Assembly (NCBI GenBank): GCA_910584005.1
Contig: CAJTXR010000001.1
Location: 62,001-126,000, forward strand
Source: an uncultured Anaeroplasmataceae bacterium
GTDB lineage: Bacteria > Bacillota_I > Bacilli_A > Acholeplasmatales > Anaeroplasmataceae
Length of the DNA stretch: 64,000 bases
Direction of reading: 5' to 3'
The translations under genes were made by a program, and so were the position numbers. Shown piece after piece: positions 17,106 to 26,859 of this stretch. Within the stretch, counting starts at the first letter, position 1; each line of letters opens with the position of its first letter. The notes below the pieces were generated by a model that was given only the letters and a program-made list of their open reading frames with translations, had not been told where the DNA came from and made no database searches.

Positions 17106-18622
17106 TTGGCACTTCCAAATCATTAGAAGAACTTATCCAAGCTAAATTTAAAATTTATAGATTTACTTATAAAATTTTATCTAGATCCATTGATGCTAGA
17201 AATAAAGAGGCAATCTATTATGTTTATCATTTATTGATTGAAACAAATGAAAGAATCCAAAGACATTCGCTTTTAACAAAATATGAATCTAAAGAAGAAA
17301 AAATTTTATATCCATCATGGAAAAAACCATATCCACCTGTTGTAGTAGGGTTTGGTCCAGCAGGAATTTTTGCTAGTTTATATTTGGCTAGATGTGGAGC
17401 AACTCCGATTATTTTAGAACGCGGATCTGCCATGGATGAACGAATTAAAGATGTGGAAGAATTTATCCAAAACAAAACGCTTAAATCCAACAGCAATATA
17501 CAGTTTGGAGAAGGAGGAGCAGGCACTTTTTCAGATGGGAAATTAACAACGAATGTAAAAAACCCTTGGATTCAATTTATTTTTAAGGAGTTAGTGTCAC
17601 ATGGAGCAAATGAAGATATTTTATATGATGCTATGCCTCATGTTGGAACAGATTGCTTGCGGAAGGTAATTAAAAACATTAGAGAGGAAATTAAAAGTTT
17701 AGGGGGACATTTTTATTTTCAAACACAATTTACCAATGCGGTTCCAAAAGAGGATTATCTTCTTATTGAAACAAAGCAAAATCAAACTTTTCAAACAAAG
17801 CATTTACTTTTAGGAATTGGTCATTCGGCAAAGGATACAATAAAGCATTTATATCATCAAATGCATTTGAAAATGGAACCCAAAGCCTTCTCTATGGGAG
17901 TAAGAGTAGAGCATCTAGCTTCCTATATAGATCAGTGCCAATATGGGAAATTTGCTTCTGATTTGCCTAAGGCGTATTATAAGTTGAGTTGTCATAAAAA
18001 TGGCAGAGGAATTTATACTTTTTGTATGTGTCCAGGTGGTTATGTTATGGCATCCGCCTCAGATGAACATACGATTGTGACAAATGGTATGAGCAATCAA
18101 AAAAGAGAGGGGAAAAACTCAAATAGTGCTATCTTAGTAGATGTAAGACCAGAAGATTATGGGAATTCTACTTTAGCTGGTTTAGAATTTCAAAGAAAAT
18201 ATGAGGAACTTGCATTTAAACAGGCGGGGAACTATAAGGCACCTGCAAATTTGATGAAGGAATTTATGAACAATGAGGTTGCTACTTCTTTACGAAGTGT
18301 AGAAGCAACTTATCCCCATGGAATTCATTTCTGTGATTTAAGATCCTGTCTTCCTGAATTTGTTGTAGAAGGAATTCAAGCGGGGATTTTAGAATTTAAT
18401 CAAAAATTAAAAGGGTTTTATCATCCCGATGCAGTTCTTATAGGAATTGAATCAAGGAGCTCCTCTCCTGTCCGGATTTTAAGAAATGAAAATCGAGAAT
18501 CTAGTTTTTCAGGAATTTATCCAATCGGAGAAGGAGCAGGATATGCAGGTGGAATTATAAGTGCAAGTTTGGATGGTCTATTAACTGCTATGAAGATTGT
18601 AGGTGAAGATGATGAACGTTAG
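17072..18622 (+). CDS. FAD-dependent dehydrogenase of the COG2509 family
   Basis: A 516-residue protein. A short N-terminal domain (1-85) precedes an FAD-binding fold with VVGFGPAGIFASLYLARCG, then LERGSAMDERIKDVEEF and NIQFGEGGAGTFSDGKL, hallmarks of the COG2509 uncharacterised dehydrogenases. A late IGEGAGYAGGIISASLDG closes the FAD site. The reaction is unknown. The start is ATG 17072, behind an AGGAGAAG site inside the previous gene. Its end overlaps the start of a GNAT gene by 11 bp, continuing the chain of overlapping genes. Confidence 0.9.
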   Translation: MQYQIQSFKVLVGTSKSLEELIQAKFKIYRFTYKILSRSIDARNKEAIYYVYHLLIETNERIQRHSLLTKYESKEEKILYPSWKKPYPPVVVGFGPAGIFASLYLARCGATPIILERGSAMDERIKDVEEFIQNKTLKSNSNIQFGEGGAGTFSDGKLTTNVKNPWIQFIFKELVSHGANEDILYDAMPHVGTDCLRKVIKNIREEIKSLGGHFYFQTQFTNAVPKEDYLLIETKQNQTFQTKHLLLGIGHSAKDTIKHLYHQMHLKMEPKAFSMGVRVEHLASYIDQCQYGKFASDLPKAYYKLSCHKNGRGIYTFCMCPGGYVMASASDEHTIVTNGMSNQKREGKNSNSAILVDVRPEDYGNSTLAGLEFQRKYEELAFKQAGNYKAPANLMKEFMNNEVATSLRSVEATYPHGIHFCDLRSCLPEFVVEGIQAGILEFNQKLKGFYHPDAVLIGIESRSSSPVRILRNENRESSFSGIYPIGEGAGYAGGIISASLDGLLTAMKIVGEDDER

Positions 18623-19181
18623 AATAGATGTTAGTCGTATATTTCTTGAAACGGACCGACTCATTTTAAGACCTTTTATGGAAAGGGATTTAAAGGATTT
18701 ATATGCTTATGCCAGTGTGGAAGGTGTAGGTGAAATGGCCGGCTGGTGCCATCATTCTTCTATAAAAGAGAGTCAAAGAGTTTTAAAAATGTTTATAGAA
18801 GAAAAGAAAACCTTCGCTCTTTATGATAAAGAAACAAAGCAGGTTATTGGTTCTTTAGGTTTAGAAACCTATGATGAGAAGTACTTTAAAGAATTTGAAA
18901 CACAAAGAGGAGTAGAATTAGGGTATGTCTTATCTAAAAAATTTTGGGGAAAGGGACTTATGCCAGAGGCAGTAAGAAGAGTTATCCAATATTTATTTGA
19001 GGAACAAGAACTTGACTTTATCACCTGCTCTCATTTTATTACGAATTCACAAAGTAAAAGAGTAATTGAGAAAAGTGGCCTTCAGTTTATGTGTGAGGGT
19101 GAATATGAAGGAGCTACAGGGAAGTTTAAAACTTTAGAATATGTGATTAGAAAAGAGGAATATCAAAATGGAAAATTTTAA
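18612..19181 (+). CDS. GNAT acetyltransferase, RimJ/RimL-like
   Basis: A 189-residue acetyltransferase. The N-terminal LETDRLILRPF strand is typical of RimJ/RimL-type enzymes that acetylate protein N-termini or small amines. The acetyl-CoA-binding strand-helix region is around GYVLSKKFWGKGLMPEA. Substrate is unknown. A GTG at 18603 and an ATG at 18609 are also in frame; I chose 18612 because it sits best relative to the AGGTGA site. It overlaps the preceding dehydrogenase gene by 11 bp and the following GH4 gene by 14 bp. Confidence 0.85.
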   Translation: MNVRIDVSRIFLETDRLILRPFMERDLKDLYAYASVEGVGEMAGWCHHSSIKESQRVLKMFIEEKKTFALYDKETKQVIGSLGLETYDEKYFKEFETQRGVELGYVLSKKFWGKGLMPEAVRRVIQYLFEEQELDFITCSHFITNSQSKRVIEKSGLQFMCEGEYEGATGKFKTLEYVIRKEEYQNGKF

Positions 19182-20571
19182 AATTGCTTATATTGGTGGA
19201 GGTTCAAAACAATGGGCAAGAACCTTTATGACGGATTTAGCTTTATCTGAAGATTTATCTGGTGAAATTGCATTATATGATATTGATATTGAGGCTGCCA
19301 AAAGAAATCAAAAAATTGGAAATCGAATTAATGAACATTCTAATACAAAATCTAAATTTTCATATCAGGTATATGAGAAGCTAGAAGATGCTTTAAAAAA
19401 TGCTACATTTGTAGTTATTTCTATTTTACCAGCAACATTTGAAGAAATGAGAAGCGATGTTCATGCAGGAGAACCATATGGAATATACCAATCTGTTGGA
19501 GATACGGCGGGACCTGGCGGTGTTCTTAGGGCAATGCGTACCGTTCCAATTTACGAAGAATTTGCTAGAAAAATTAAAGAGATATGTCCGACAGCTTGGG
19601 TAATTAATTTTACAAATCCAATGAGTATATGTGTAAAAACGCTATATGATGTATTCCCAGAAATTAAGGCCTTTGGTTGTTGTCATGAGGTGTTTCATGC
19701 TCAAGAATTTTTATGCCTTGTGCTCAAGAAAGAACTAGGCATAAATGCTCATCGTCATGATATTTATACAGATGCTTGTGGAGTGAACCATTTTACTTGG
19801 ATTACAGAAGCTAAATATAAGAATATTGATATACTTTCATTACTTCCAAGTTTTATGGATAAATACTATCAAGATGGGTATTATGAATATATTTCACGAT
19901 TTTTATTTAAAAAAGATTGTTTTGCTTATGGGAATAAAGTGAAAATGGACTTATATCAACGATATGGTGCTTTAGCGGCAGCAGGCGATCGCCACTTGGC
20001 TGAATTTGTTCCTTCCCACTGGTATTTAAAAAGTCCAGCGTGGGTGAAAAAATGGAAATTTAATTTGACAACGGTTGATTTCCGAATCCAACAAATGAAA
20101 GAACGAATTGCGGATTCTATTTTGCTTGCAGAAGGAAAAAAAGAAATTGAACTTGCTCCTTCAGGTGAAGAAGCAACAGATTTAATGAAGGCTATTTTAG
20201 GTCATAAAAGTTTGATTTCTAATGTGAATCTTCCTAATATGGGACAATGCCCTCAAATGCCTTTAGGAAGCATTGTAGAAACGAATTGTATTTTTGCTCA
20301 TGATCAAGTAAAACCCGTTGTTTCTAAGCCATTACCTCTTGCGGTTGTGAACATGGTTTACCGTGCAGCAAATAATATTGATAGTTTATATGAAGGAATT
20401 AGACATCGTGATTTTAAAGAAATATTTGCTTGCTTCATGAATCAAGCATTATGTAGTTCTTTAACGATTGAAGATGGGAAAAAATTATTTAAAGAAATGG
20501 TTTTAAACACCAAAGCATATTTAGAGCCTTATTATCCGAATTTACAGCAATTCTTAGAAAGTGAATTCTAA
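19168..20571 (+). CDS. Glycoside hydrolase family 4 enzyme, probable alpha-galacturonidase (CHEV motif)
   Basis: A 467-residue GH4 enzyme, a family that cleaves glycosides by NAD-dependent redox-elimination with a divalent metal. The Rossmann start is AYIGGGSKQW; other blocks are NFTNP (147-151), CHEV (172-175), GVNHFTW (205-211) and GDRHLAEF (273-280). The likely metal ligands Cys172 and His208 are present. The tetrapeptide after the NFTNP block predicts substrate: CHEV has been described for alpha-galacturonidases, whereas CHSV, CDMP and CNVP mark other GH4 groups. Galacturonides from pectin are therefore the likely substrate. No sugar transporter or pectinase gene is adjacent; it ends an overlapping flavoprotein-GNAT transcript. 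Confidence 0.88.
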   Translation: MENFKIAYIGGGSKQWARTFMTDLALSEDLSGEIALYDIDIEAAKRNQKIGNRINEHSNTKSKFSYQVYEKLEDALKNATFVVISILPATFEEMRSDVHAGEPYGIYQSVGDTAGPGGVLRAMRTVPIYEEFARKIKEICPTAWVINFTNPMSICVKTLYDVFPEIKAFGCCHEVFHAQEFLCLVLKKELGINAHRHDIYTDACGVNHFTWITEAKYKNIDILSLLPSFMDKYYQDGYYEYISRFLFKKDCFAYGNKVKMDLYQRYGALAAAGDRHLAEFVPSHWYLKSPAWVKKWKFNLTTVDFRIQQMKERIADSILLAEGKKEIELAPSGEEATDLMKAILGHKSLISNVNLPNMGQCPQMPLGSIVETNCIFAHDQVKPVVSKPLPLAVVNMVYRAANNIDSLYEGIRHRDFKEIFACFMNQALCSSLTIEDGKKLFKEMVLNTKAYLEPYYPNLQQFLESEF

Positions 20572-20577
20572 GTGTAT

Positions 20578-20613
20578 AAAATATCCTCTTGAAAACAGAG
20601 GATATTTTGTTTC
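20578..20613 (+). terminator. Intrinsic terminator after the GH4 gene
   Basis: A perfect 12-bp stem, AAAATATCCTCT (20578-20589) with AGAGGATATTTT (20597-20608), and a T-rich tail. Confidence 0.9.
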
Positions 20614-20679
20614 TTTATTGTGAAATCCGTTTTTTTATTATATAATAATAAAGAATTTTGTCAAAAAGGAGTGAAGAGC

Positions 20680-21282
20680 ATGTATAAAAGTTATAAAGAA
20701 TTAAAAAAAGCATTACAAAATAATTTGCCTAAACAGCGGTTACTTCTTCATAGTTGTTGTGCTCCTTGCTCTTCCCATGTCCTTTTGTTATTAAAATCAT
20801 ATTTTGATATTACAATTTTTTATACCAATGACAATATTTATCCTCAAGAAGAGTATCAAACTCGACTTTCAGAACAAATGAAACTTTGTAAAGCCTTAGA
20901 GATTCCAATTCTTTTTGATCCTTATTGTGCAGATGATTTTTATCGTGAGATTGAAGGACTTGCTACTCTTGGGGAAAGAAGTAAACGATGTTATCAGTGT
21001 TATAAACTTAGACTAGAAAAAACAGCTCTAAAAGCAAAGGAACTAAATTTTGATTGTTTTACAACAACATTATCAATTTCACCTTACAAGGTCACATCTT
21101 GGATTAATGAGCTTGGCGAGGAATTAGAAAAAAAATATCAGATTCCCTTTATCTATTCTGATTTTAAAAAAGAAGAGGGGTATAAGCATTCTATCCTATT
21201 ATCTAAGGAATATGGATTATATCGGCAGGAATATTGTGGATGTGAATATTCTTTAAAAGAAAGGAGCCTGAACCATGAATAA
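20680..21282 (+). CDS. queH: Epoxyqueuosine reductase QueH
   Basis: A 200-residue QueH (DUF208) protein, the non-cobalamin enzyme that reduces epoxyqueuosine to queuosine in tRNA. Cysteines expected for the iron-sulfur and metal sites are present: HSCCAPC (Cys26, Cys27, Cys30), CYQC (Cys104, Cys107) and YCGC (Cys186, Cys188). TTTLSISPYK is also typical. The frame is open from 20620, but ATG 20680 follows AAAAGGAG and gives the family N-terminus. It overlaps the following metallophosphatase gene by 8 bp. Confidence 0.93.
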   Translation: MYKSYKELKKALQNNLPKQRLLLHSCCAPCSSHVLLLLKSYFDITIFYTNDNIYPQEEYQTRLSEQMKLCKALEIPILFDPYCADDFYREIEGLATLGERSKRCYQCYKLRLEKTALKAKELNFDCFTTTLSISPYKVTSWINELGEELEKKYQIPFIYSDFKKEEGYKHSILLSKEYGLYRQEYCGCEYSLKERSLNHE

Positions 21283-22402
21283 AGAAAAAGAAACTAAAAT
21301 TTTATATTTATCCATTCCAACAGATCGTAGAATTTTATTTATGAGTGATATTCATGGCGATATAAAATTATTTCAGCAGGCCTTAGATCACGTTCATTTT
21401 TCCGATAGGGATTATTTATTTGTTCTAGGAGATATGATAGAAAAAGGGGATTATTTAGATAATATTGCAATGCTTGATTTTATTATAAAACTGAATCAAA
21501 AGCCGAATGTATACTTTATGTCTGGAAATTGTGATGAGGTTTTTCGCTTTATTTTGCCTCCTCTAGATAAAGATGAATTTTTGTATTATGCTTTAGATAA
21601 ACAAAAATCGATCATCAATGATTTGGCATATCGTTTAAATTATACTTTATCTGAGGATATGGATATAGAAGACTTTATTCAAAAAGTTCAACAATCTTAC
21701 CCTCAATATTATGAATTTATTGATCAGTTACCTGATGTAATTTTTATCAATGATACTCTAGTGTTGGTTCATGGAGGAATTGAGGATATTACTCAAATTC
21801 CAAAACAATCGATTCAAGTTTTGAAATTTGATCGGTTTTTAGAGGTGAGTAAGCCCCAACCTAAAACGATGATTGTTGGTCATTATCCAACCCGCAATTA
21901 TCGGACAGATATTGCAAGTGTCAATCCGATTTTTGATCGGCGTAAAAATATTATTTCTATTGATGGGGGAAATAATATTGTTAAAGGTGGACAAATCAAT
22001 ATCGTTATGTTAGATAATCTTCAAAAGATGAATTTTTCTTTTGAATGTGTGGACCATTATCCAAAATACAAAATAACCGAAAATATTTATTATGATCATC
22101 CAAAGAATCTGTTTAATATTTGTTTTGGTAAAAATGAAGTAAATATTATTTCTAAGGACTTAGACTTCTATTTGATTCAGCCTATAGGAAGCGAAGATTT
22201 ATTATGGGTTCATGAGGAATTCATAATTAAGAAGGAGCATAAGTATTATTGTTATGATGGGTCGAATACATTTTTGAGTTTGAAAAAAGGAGAAGAGATT
22301 TCAATAATCAAAAAGGCAAAGCCATATAGTTTAATTAAGCATAATGGCGTAATTGGTTTAATTGAAAGTAAATATATATATGAAGATCTCTTATCCAGTT
22401 AA
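21275..22402 (+). CDS. Calcineurin-like metallophosphatase with a C-terminal beta domain
   Basis: A 375-residue protein. The phosphoesterase core carries MSDIHGD (near 29-35), LGDMIEKGD, SGNCDE, VHGGIED and GHYPT, a PPP-type pattern as in protein phosphatases and diadenosine tetraphosphatases. The last 90 or so residues (DLLWVHEEF to the end) form short beta strands resembling an SH3-like module. The substrate is unknown. It overlaps queH upstream and an RluA-type gene downstream, so all three are probably one operon. Confidence 0.85.
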   Translation: MNKEKETKILYLSIPTDRRILFMSDIHGDIKLFQQALDHVHFSDRDYLFVLGDMIEKGDYLDNIAMLDFIIKLNQKPNVYFMSGNCDEVFRFILPPLDKDEFLYYALDKQKSIINDLAYRLNYTLSEDMDIEDFIQKVQQSYPQYYEFIDQLPDVIFINDTLVLVHGGIEDITQIPKQSIQVLKFDRFLEVSKPQPKTMIVGHYPTRNYRTDIASVNPIFDRRKNIISIDGGNNIVKGGQINIVMLDNLQKMNFSFECVDHYPKYKITENIYYDHPKNLFNICFGKNEVNIISKDLDFYLIQPIGSEDLLWVHEEFIIKKEHKYYCYDGSNTFLSLKKGEEISIIKKAKPYSLIKHNGVIGLIESKYIYEDLLSS

Positions 22403-23252
22403 TTCAGAATCCATTGGAAAAACACTCCTTTCCTACATTGAAGGGTTTGGTTTGGGGAAACCTAAAATTTATATGCTTTTTTGCGAAAAAAGAATTCAAA
22501 TTCATGGAGTTATACCATCAAAAACATATAGATTACAGGCTGAAGATATTATCCAAATTGATTATCAAGAACAACGCGATTTTTTACCTGATAAAAAGAA
22601 ATTAGATCTTTTATATGAAGATGAATACTTACTTATTGTCAATAAGCCTAAGCATATCTTAGTTCATCCAGATGATAAGTCTAAGCAGGGCACGATGTGC
22701 AATATTGTTAGTTATTATTATCAAAATAAAAATATAGATTTATCTATTAAATATGCTCATCGTTTGGATATAGATACAACGGGTATTTTAATTTTTGCGA
22801 AAGATAGTTTAACTCTAGCGAAACTAGATTTAATGATTTCAACTCATGAACTAGCTAGAAAATATTTATGCATTGTTTGGGGACACTTTAAAGAAAAAAA
22901 TGGTACTATCAACGCTCCTATCGGGGAAGATCGTCATCATCAACAAAGAAAACGAGTATCTAAGACAGGTAAACCTGCAATTACACATTATACCGTACTG
23001 AAAGAATATTCTAAGTTTAGTTTAGTAAAGGTTCAATTAGAAACAGGAAGAACCCATCAAATCCGGGTTCATATGGCATATACTGGCCATGCAATTGTGG
23101 GGGATCAATTGTATGGAGGAGTAGCAGCAGAACGTCCGATGCTCCATTCTTATGAGGTGGAGTTTATTCATCCCGTAACCAAAAAAGAAATTCATTTAAT
23201 TAAGGATATTCCTTATGATATGAAAGAATTTCTTTCAAAAAATATGAAATAA
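22380..23252 (+). CDS. RluA-family pseudouridine synthase
   Basis: A 290-residue RNA pseudouridine synthase. The N-terminal 80 residues resemble a divergent S4-like domain, and the catalytic domain has AHRLDIDTTG, containing the catalytic Asp, plus ETGRTHQIRVH and a final GDQLYGG. The target RNA position is not determined by sequence. A TTG at 22362 is in frame, but ATG 22380 is more likely; its ribosome site is weak and the gene overlaps the metallophosphatase gene by 23 bp, suggesting translational coupling. A second RluA-type enzyme is encoded at 43345. Confidence 0.88.
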   Translation: MKISYPVNSESIGKTLLSYIEGFGLGKPKIYMLFCEKRIQIHGVIPSKTYRLQAEDIIQIDYQEQRDFLPDKKKLDLLYEDEYLLIVNKPKHILVHPDDKSKQGTMCNIVSYYYQNKNIDLSIKYAHRLDIDTTGILIFAKDSLTLAKLDLMISTHELARKYLCIVWGHFKEKNGTINAPIGEDRHHQQRKRVSKTGKPAITHYTVLKEYSKFSLVKVQLETGRTHQIRVHMAYTGHAIVGDQLYGGVAAERPMLHSYEVEFIHPVTKKEIHLIKDIPYDMKEFLSKNMK

Positions 23253-23271
23253 GAAAGAGGAGGAATCAAAA

Positions 23272-25056
23272 ATGATTTTTGGGAAGCATGTCAATAAATA
23301 TTATTATAAATATTTTTTGTTTTTTCTATTTGGAATTTTAGCATTGCTTGCTGTAAACTGGGTCCAATTAGAAATTCCTAAAATCTATGGAACCATCATA
23401 GATGGAATCAGTGATGAGGCTAAAGGAAACCCGGATTCATTGTTTCATAATCCCGAAGGCATAAAGATTTTAATGCTTGAATTAGGAATCATTGCTGGAA
23501 TCATGTTCATTGGGCGGTTTACTTGGCGTTACTGTATTTTTGGGGTTGGTGCTAGAGTAGAAGCAGATATTAGAGATGATATGTTTAGTCATTCCTTACT
23601 CTTATCTAATGCATACTATAAGCATCATAAAACAGGGGCACTTATGGCTCTATTTACGAATGATTTACAAGTGATACGTCAATCTTTTGCAAGCGGAACA
23701 GTCATGACAATAGATGCTGTTTTTTTAGGAAGTATGGCTTTAGTAAAAATGTTTATGTCCAATTGGATATTGGCTTGTTTTAGCATTGTTCCTATGACTT
23801 TAATTGCTGTAGTTTCTGTGCTAGTGGGAAGAATTATGAAACAAAAGTTTAAAGAGCGTCAGGAAGCATACGAAGCATTATCTGATTTTACACAAGAAAA
23901 TTTTAGCGGTATTGCGGTTGTTAAAGCCTTTGTAAAAGAGATTCATGAAATACGTCATTTTGATAAAATCAATGAGGAAAATCGTACGAAAAATATTAAC
24001 TTTGTGAAATTTGCTACGCTACTCAATGTTTTATTGACAGCAATTATTTCCTCTATATTTGTTGTTTTATTTGCTGGAGGAGCTTACTTTGTTATCCATG
24101 GCTATATGGGAAAGCCTTTTTCGACAGGACAGATGCTCGAATTTATTGGTTATTTTGATGCTGTGATATGGCCGTTCATGGCGGTTGCACAGTTAATCAA
24201 TATGCGAGCTCAGGCTAAAGCCTCCTTATCTAGAATTGATGAATTCTTAGATGAAAAAATAGAAATTTGTGATACAGATGTAGAAGATATAGATCAAATC
24301 AATGGCAAAATAGAATTTAGGGATTTAACCTTTCATTACCCAGATGGGCAGGAGCAGGTATTAAAAAATATATCATTTGTTATTCCAAAAGGAACAATGG
24401 TTGGAATTATTGGTCGGACGGGGTGTGGCAAAACTACGATTGTTGATCTCTTACTTAGAACATACAACTTAGAGGATGGACAAATTTTTATTGATGATAA
24501 AGATATAATGCATATTCCTTATAAAAAGGTAAGAGATCATATTGGTTATGTTCCGCAGGATAATTTCTTATTTAGTGATACGATATCGAATAATATTGCT
24601 TTTGCGTATGAAACTATAGATGAAGAATGTGTCGTATCTGCTGCAAAATTAGCTGATGTTCATAATAATATTGTTGAATTTCAAGAACAATATAATACAA
24701 TTTTAGGGGAGCGTGGAGTGACACTATCTGGTGGGCAGAAGCAAAGAGTTTCAATTGCTAGAGCTTTAGTGAAAAATCCAGCAATTTTGATTTTTGATGA
24801 TTCAGTTTCAGCAGTAGATACCAAAACAGAAGAAACAATTTTGAAAAACTTACGAGAGCTTAGAAAAGGTAAGACAACAATTATGATTGCTCATCGAATT
24901 TCAACTGTTCAATCTTTAGATTTAATTGTTGTAATGGATGAAGGTAAGATTGTTGGCCAGGGGAACCACGAAGAACTTTTAGAAAATTGTAAGGAATATC
25001 AGGAAATGGTTCGGCTTCAATCCCTAGAAGAAGAAATGAATGGGGGTGGAGAATAA
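23272..25056 (+). CDS. ABC exporter half-transporter, subunit 1 of a heterodimer
   Basis: The 594-residue product has an N-terminal six-helix exporter membrane domain (1-330) and a nucleotide-binding domain (345-594). Visible sites are Walker A GRTGCGKTT, the canonical signature LSGGQKQR, and Walker B ILIFDDS, where the catalytic Glu is Asp. The H-loop His is intact (IAHRIS). Together with the partner encoded one base later, it resembles BmrCD/LmrCD/TM287-288 exporters, with one active and one degenerate ATP site. The cargo is unknown; multidrug or lipid export is typical. It starts behind a strong AAGAGGAGG site. Confidence 0.92.
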   Translation: MIFGKHVNKYYYKYFLFFLFGILALLAVNWVQLEIPKIYGTIIDGISDEAKGNPDSLFHNPEGIKILMLELGIIAGIMFIGRFTWRYCIFGVGARVEADIRDDMFSHSLLLSNAYYKHHKTGALMALFTNDLQVIRQSFASGTVMTIDAVFLGSMALVKMFMSNWILACFSIVPMTLIAVVSVLVGRIMKQKFKERQEAYEALSDFTQENFSGIAVVKAFVKEIHEIRHFDKINEENRTKNINFVKFATLLNVLLTAIISSIFVVLFAGGAYFVIHGYMGKPFSTGQMLEFIGYFDAVIWPFMAVAQLINMRAQAKASLSRIDEFLDEKIEICDTDVEDIDQINGKIEFRDLTFHYPDGQEQVLKNISFVIPKGTMVGIIGRTGCGKTTIVDLLLRTYNLEDGQIFIDDKDIMHIPYKKVRDHIGYVPQDNFLFSDTISNNIAFAYETIDEECVVSAAKLADVHNNIVEFQEQYNTILGERGVTLSGGQKQRVSIARALVKNPAILIFDDSVSAVDTKTEETILKNLRELRKGKTTIMIAHRISTVQSLDLIVVMDEGKIVGQGNHEELLENCKEYQEMVRLQSLEEEMNGGGE

Positions 25057-26846
25057 TGGAACGCTTTGATGATAATAAGAACATTAAGACCTATAAAGAT
25101 AAGGCAATTTTAAAACGACTATTGCATTATGCAAAACCAGTTCGGCTTTCCTTAATCCTTTCCTTATGCTTTACAATTTTACTGGTTATGGTGGATTTAC
25201 TTCCTGCTTTTTTAGAAGGTGAACTTGTAGGAATTTTAGATTCTAAAACAGCAACTGCTCAGGAAAAAACTCAGTTTACCATTCTTTTAGTTTCTTCCTA
25301 TGCCATTGTAATTGCAGGAGCGGCCCTCCTTAATTACTTTAACACAATGCTTCTTCAAAAGGCAGGACAAAAGATTGTTATGACAATTAGAAAAGAAGTA
25401 TTTGTTAAAATAGAGGGGCTAGCCATTGCCCAAATCAACGCAACTCCAGTTGGAAAACTGGTTACACGGGTTACTTCAGATGTAAATATGGTCAATGAAT
25501 TATATACGAATGTGATTGTCAATTTGATTCGTTATATTTTGACGATTCTATTTGTATTTATTATGATGATCATCATTTCGCCAATAATAACAGCCTATGT
25601 ATTATGTGTTATTCCTGTATTGCTTATTATAACGTTACTATTTAATAAAATCTCTCGGAAACAATATCGTAAGGTAAGAGGGTCTGTATCTAATGTGAAT
25701 GCTTTCTTATCAGAGAATTTAAGTGGAATGAAAATTACCCAAATTTTTAATCAAGAGCCTAAAAAGAAGTTGGAATTTCAGCAAAAAAATAAAGAATTAA
25801 AAATGAACAGCATTAAAGAGGTTCTAATTTTTGGCGTGTTTCGACCTGCTATTTATGTTTTATTTGTTGTTTGTCAAATCATTATCTTATGGAATGGGTT
25901 TTCTATGGTTATTGCGGGAACCCTTGAATCCAAAAATTTAGTGAAATTTTACCAATATAATGGTCAGTTTTTTAATCCGATTCAACAGCTTGCCGATCAG
26001 TTTAATCAACTTCAATCTGCCTTTGCTTCTTCAGAACGAATCTTTGAAATTTTAGACATGAAAACTCAAATCCTAGATGAAGAGGATGCGATTGAACTTG
26101 ATCATATAGAAGGCAAAATTGAATTTGATCATGTTTGGTTTGCTTATCATGAGGGAAATTGGATTTTAAAGGATGTCACTTTTACGATTGAACCCAAACA
26201 AACGGTAGCCTTTGTTGGTGCTACGGGAGCAGGAAAAACGACAATCTTAGCACTCATCGTCAGAAATTATGAAATTCAAAAAGGTGAAATTCGGATTGAT
26301 GGAATCAATGTCAAGAAAATAAAATTAGAGAGTTTACGCCGTCATATTGGTCAAATGCTCCAAGATGTATTTTTATTTAGTGGTACTATCAAATCAAATA
26401 TTACGATGCGTGATGAACAGTTTACGAATGAAGAAGTTGTTGAAGCATGTAAATATGTAAATGCATCTCATTTTATTGAAAAATTGGATAAGGGCTATGA
26501 ATATGAAGTATTAGAGCGAGGAAATAATTTTTCTTCTGGGCAACGTCAGCTTTTGAGTTTTGCTCGTACAATACTGCATAAGCCAAACATTATGATTTTG
26601 GATGAAGCTACTGCGAATATTGATACGGAAACCGAGGTTCTAATTCAGGATTCTTTAGAAAAAATGATGAATGTAGGAACAATGTTAATTGTAGCTCACC
26701 GTTTATCTACGGTTCAACATGCAGATAATATTATTGTCTTACATAAGGGAAGAATTATGGAAATGGGAACTCATCAAGATTTGTTAGCAAAAAAAGGATT
26801 ATATTACAACTTGTATGAGATCCAGTATAAAAATATGGAAAATTAA
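25056..26846 (+). CDS. ABC exporter half-transporter, subunit 2 of a heterodimer
   Basis: The 596-residue partner of the preceding half-transporter shares one base with it (TAATG). It has a six-helix membrane domain, Walker A GATGAGKTT, Walker B IMILDEA with the catalytic Glu, and His in VAHRLS. The signature reads FSSGQRQ rather than SGGQ. The competent site would therefore pair this Walker B with the canonical signature of subunit 1, the usual arrangement in asymmetric exporters. A gene for a membrane-anchored LRR protein follows closely, and no regulator gene is adjacent. Confidence 0.92.
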   Translation: MERFDDNKNIKTYKDKAILKRLLHYAKPVRLSLILSLCFTILLVMVDLLPAFLEGELVGILDSKTATAQEKTQFTILLVSSYAIVIAGAALLNYFNTMLLQKAGQKIVMTIRKEVFVKIEGLAIAQINATPVGKLVTRVTSDVNMVNELYTNVIVNLIRYILTILFVFIMMIIISPIITAYVLCVIPVLLIITLLFNKISRKQYRKVRGSVSNVNAFLSENLSGMKITQIFNQEPKKKLEFQQKNKELKMNSIKEVLIFGVFRPAIYVLFVVCQIIILWNGFSMVIAGTLESKNLVKFYQYNGQFFNPIQQLADQFNQLQSAFASSERIFEILDMKTQILDEEDAIELDHIEGKIEFDHVWFAYHEGNWILKDVTFTIEPKQTVAFVGATGAGKTTILALIVRNYEIQKGEIRIDGINVKKIKLESLRRHIGQMLQDVFLFSGTIKSNITMRDEQFTNEEVVEACKYVNASHFIEKLDKGYEYEVLERGNNFSSGQRQLLSFARTILHKPNIMILDEATANIDTETEVLIQDSLEKMMNVGTMLIVAHRLSTVQHADNIIVLHKGRIMEMGTHQDLLAKKGLYYNLYEIQYKNMEN

Positions 26847-26859
26847 AGGGGGAGAAAAG

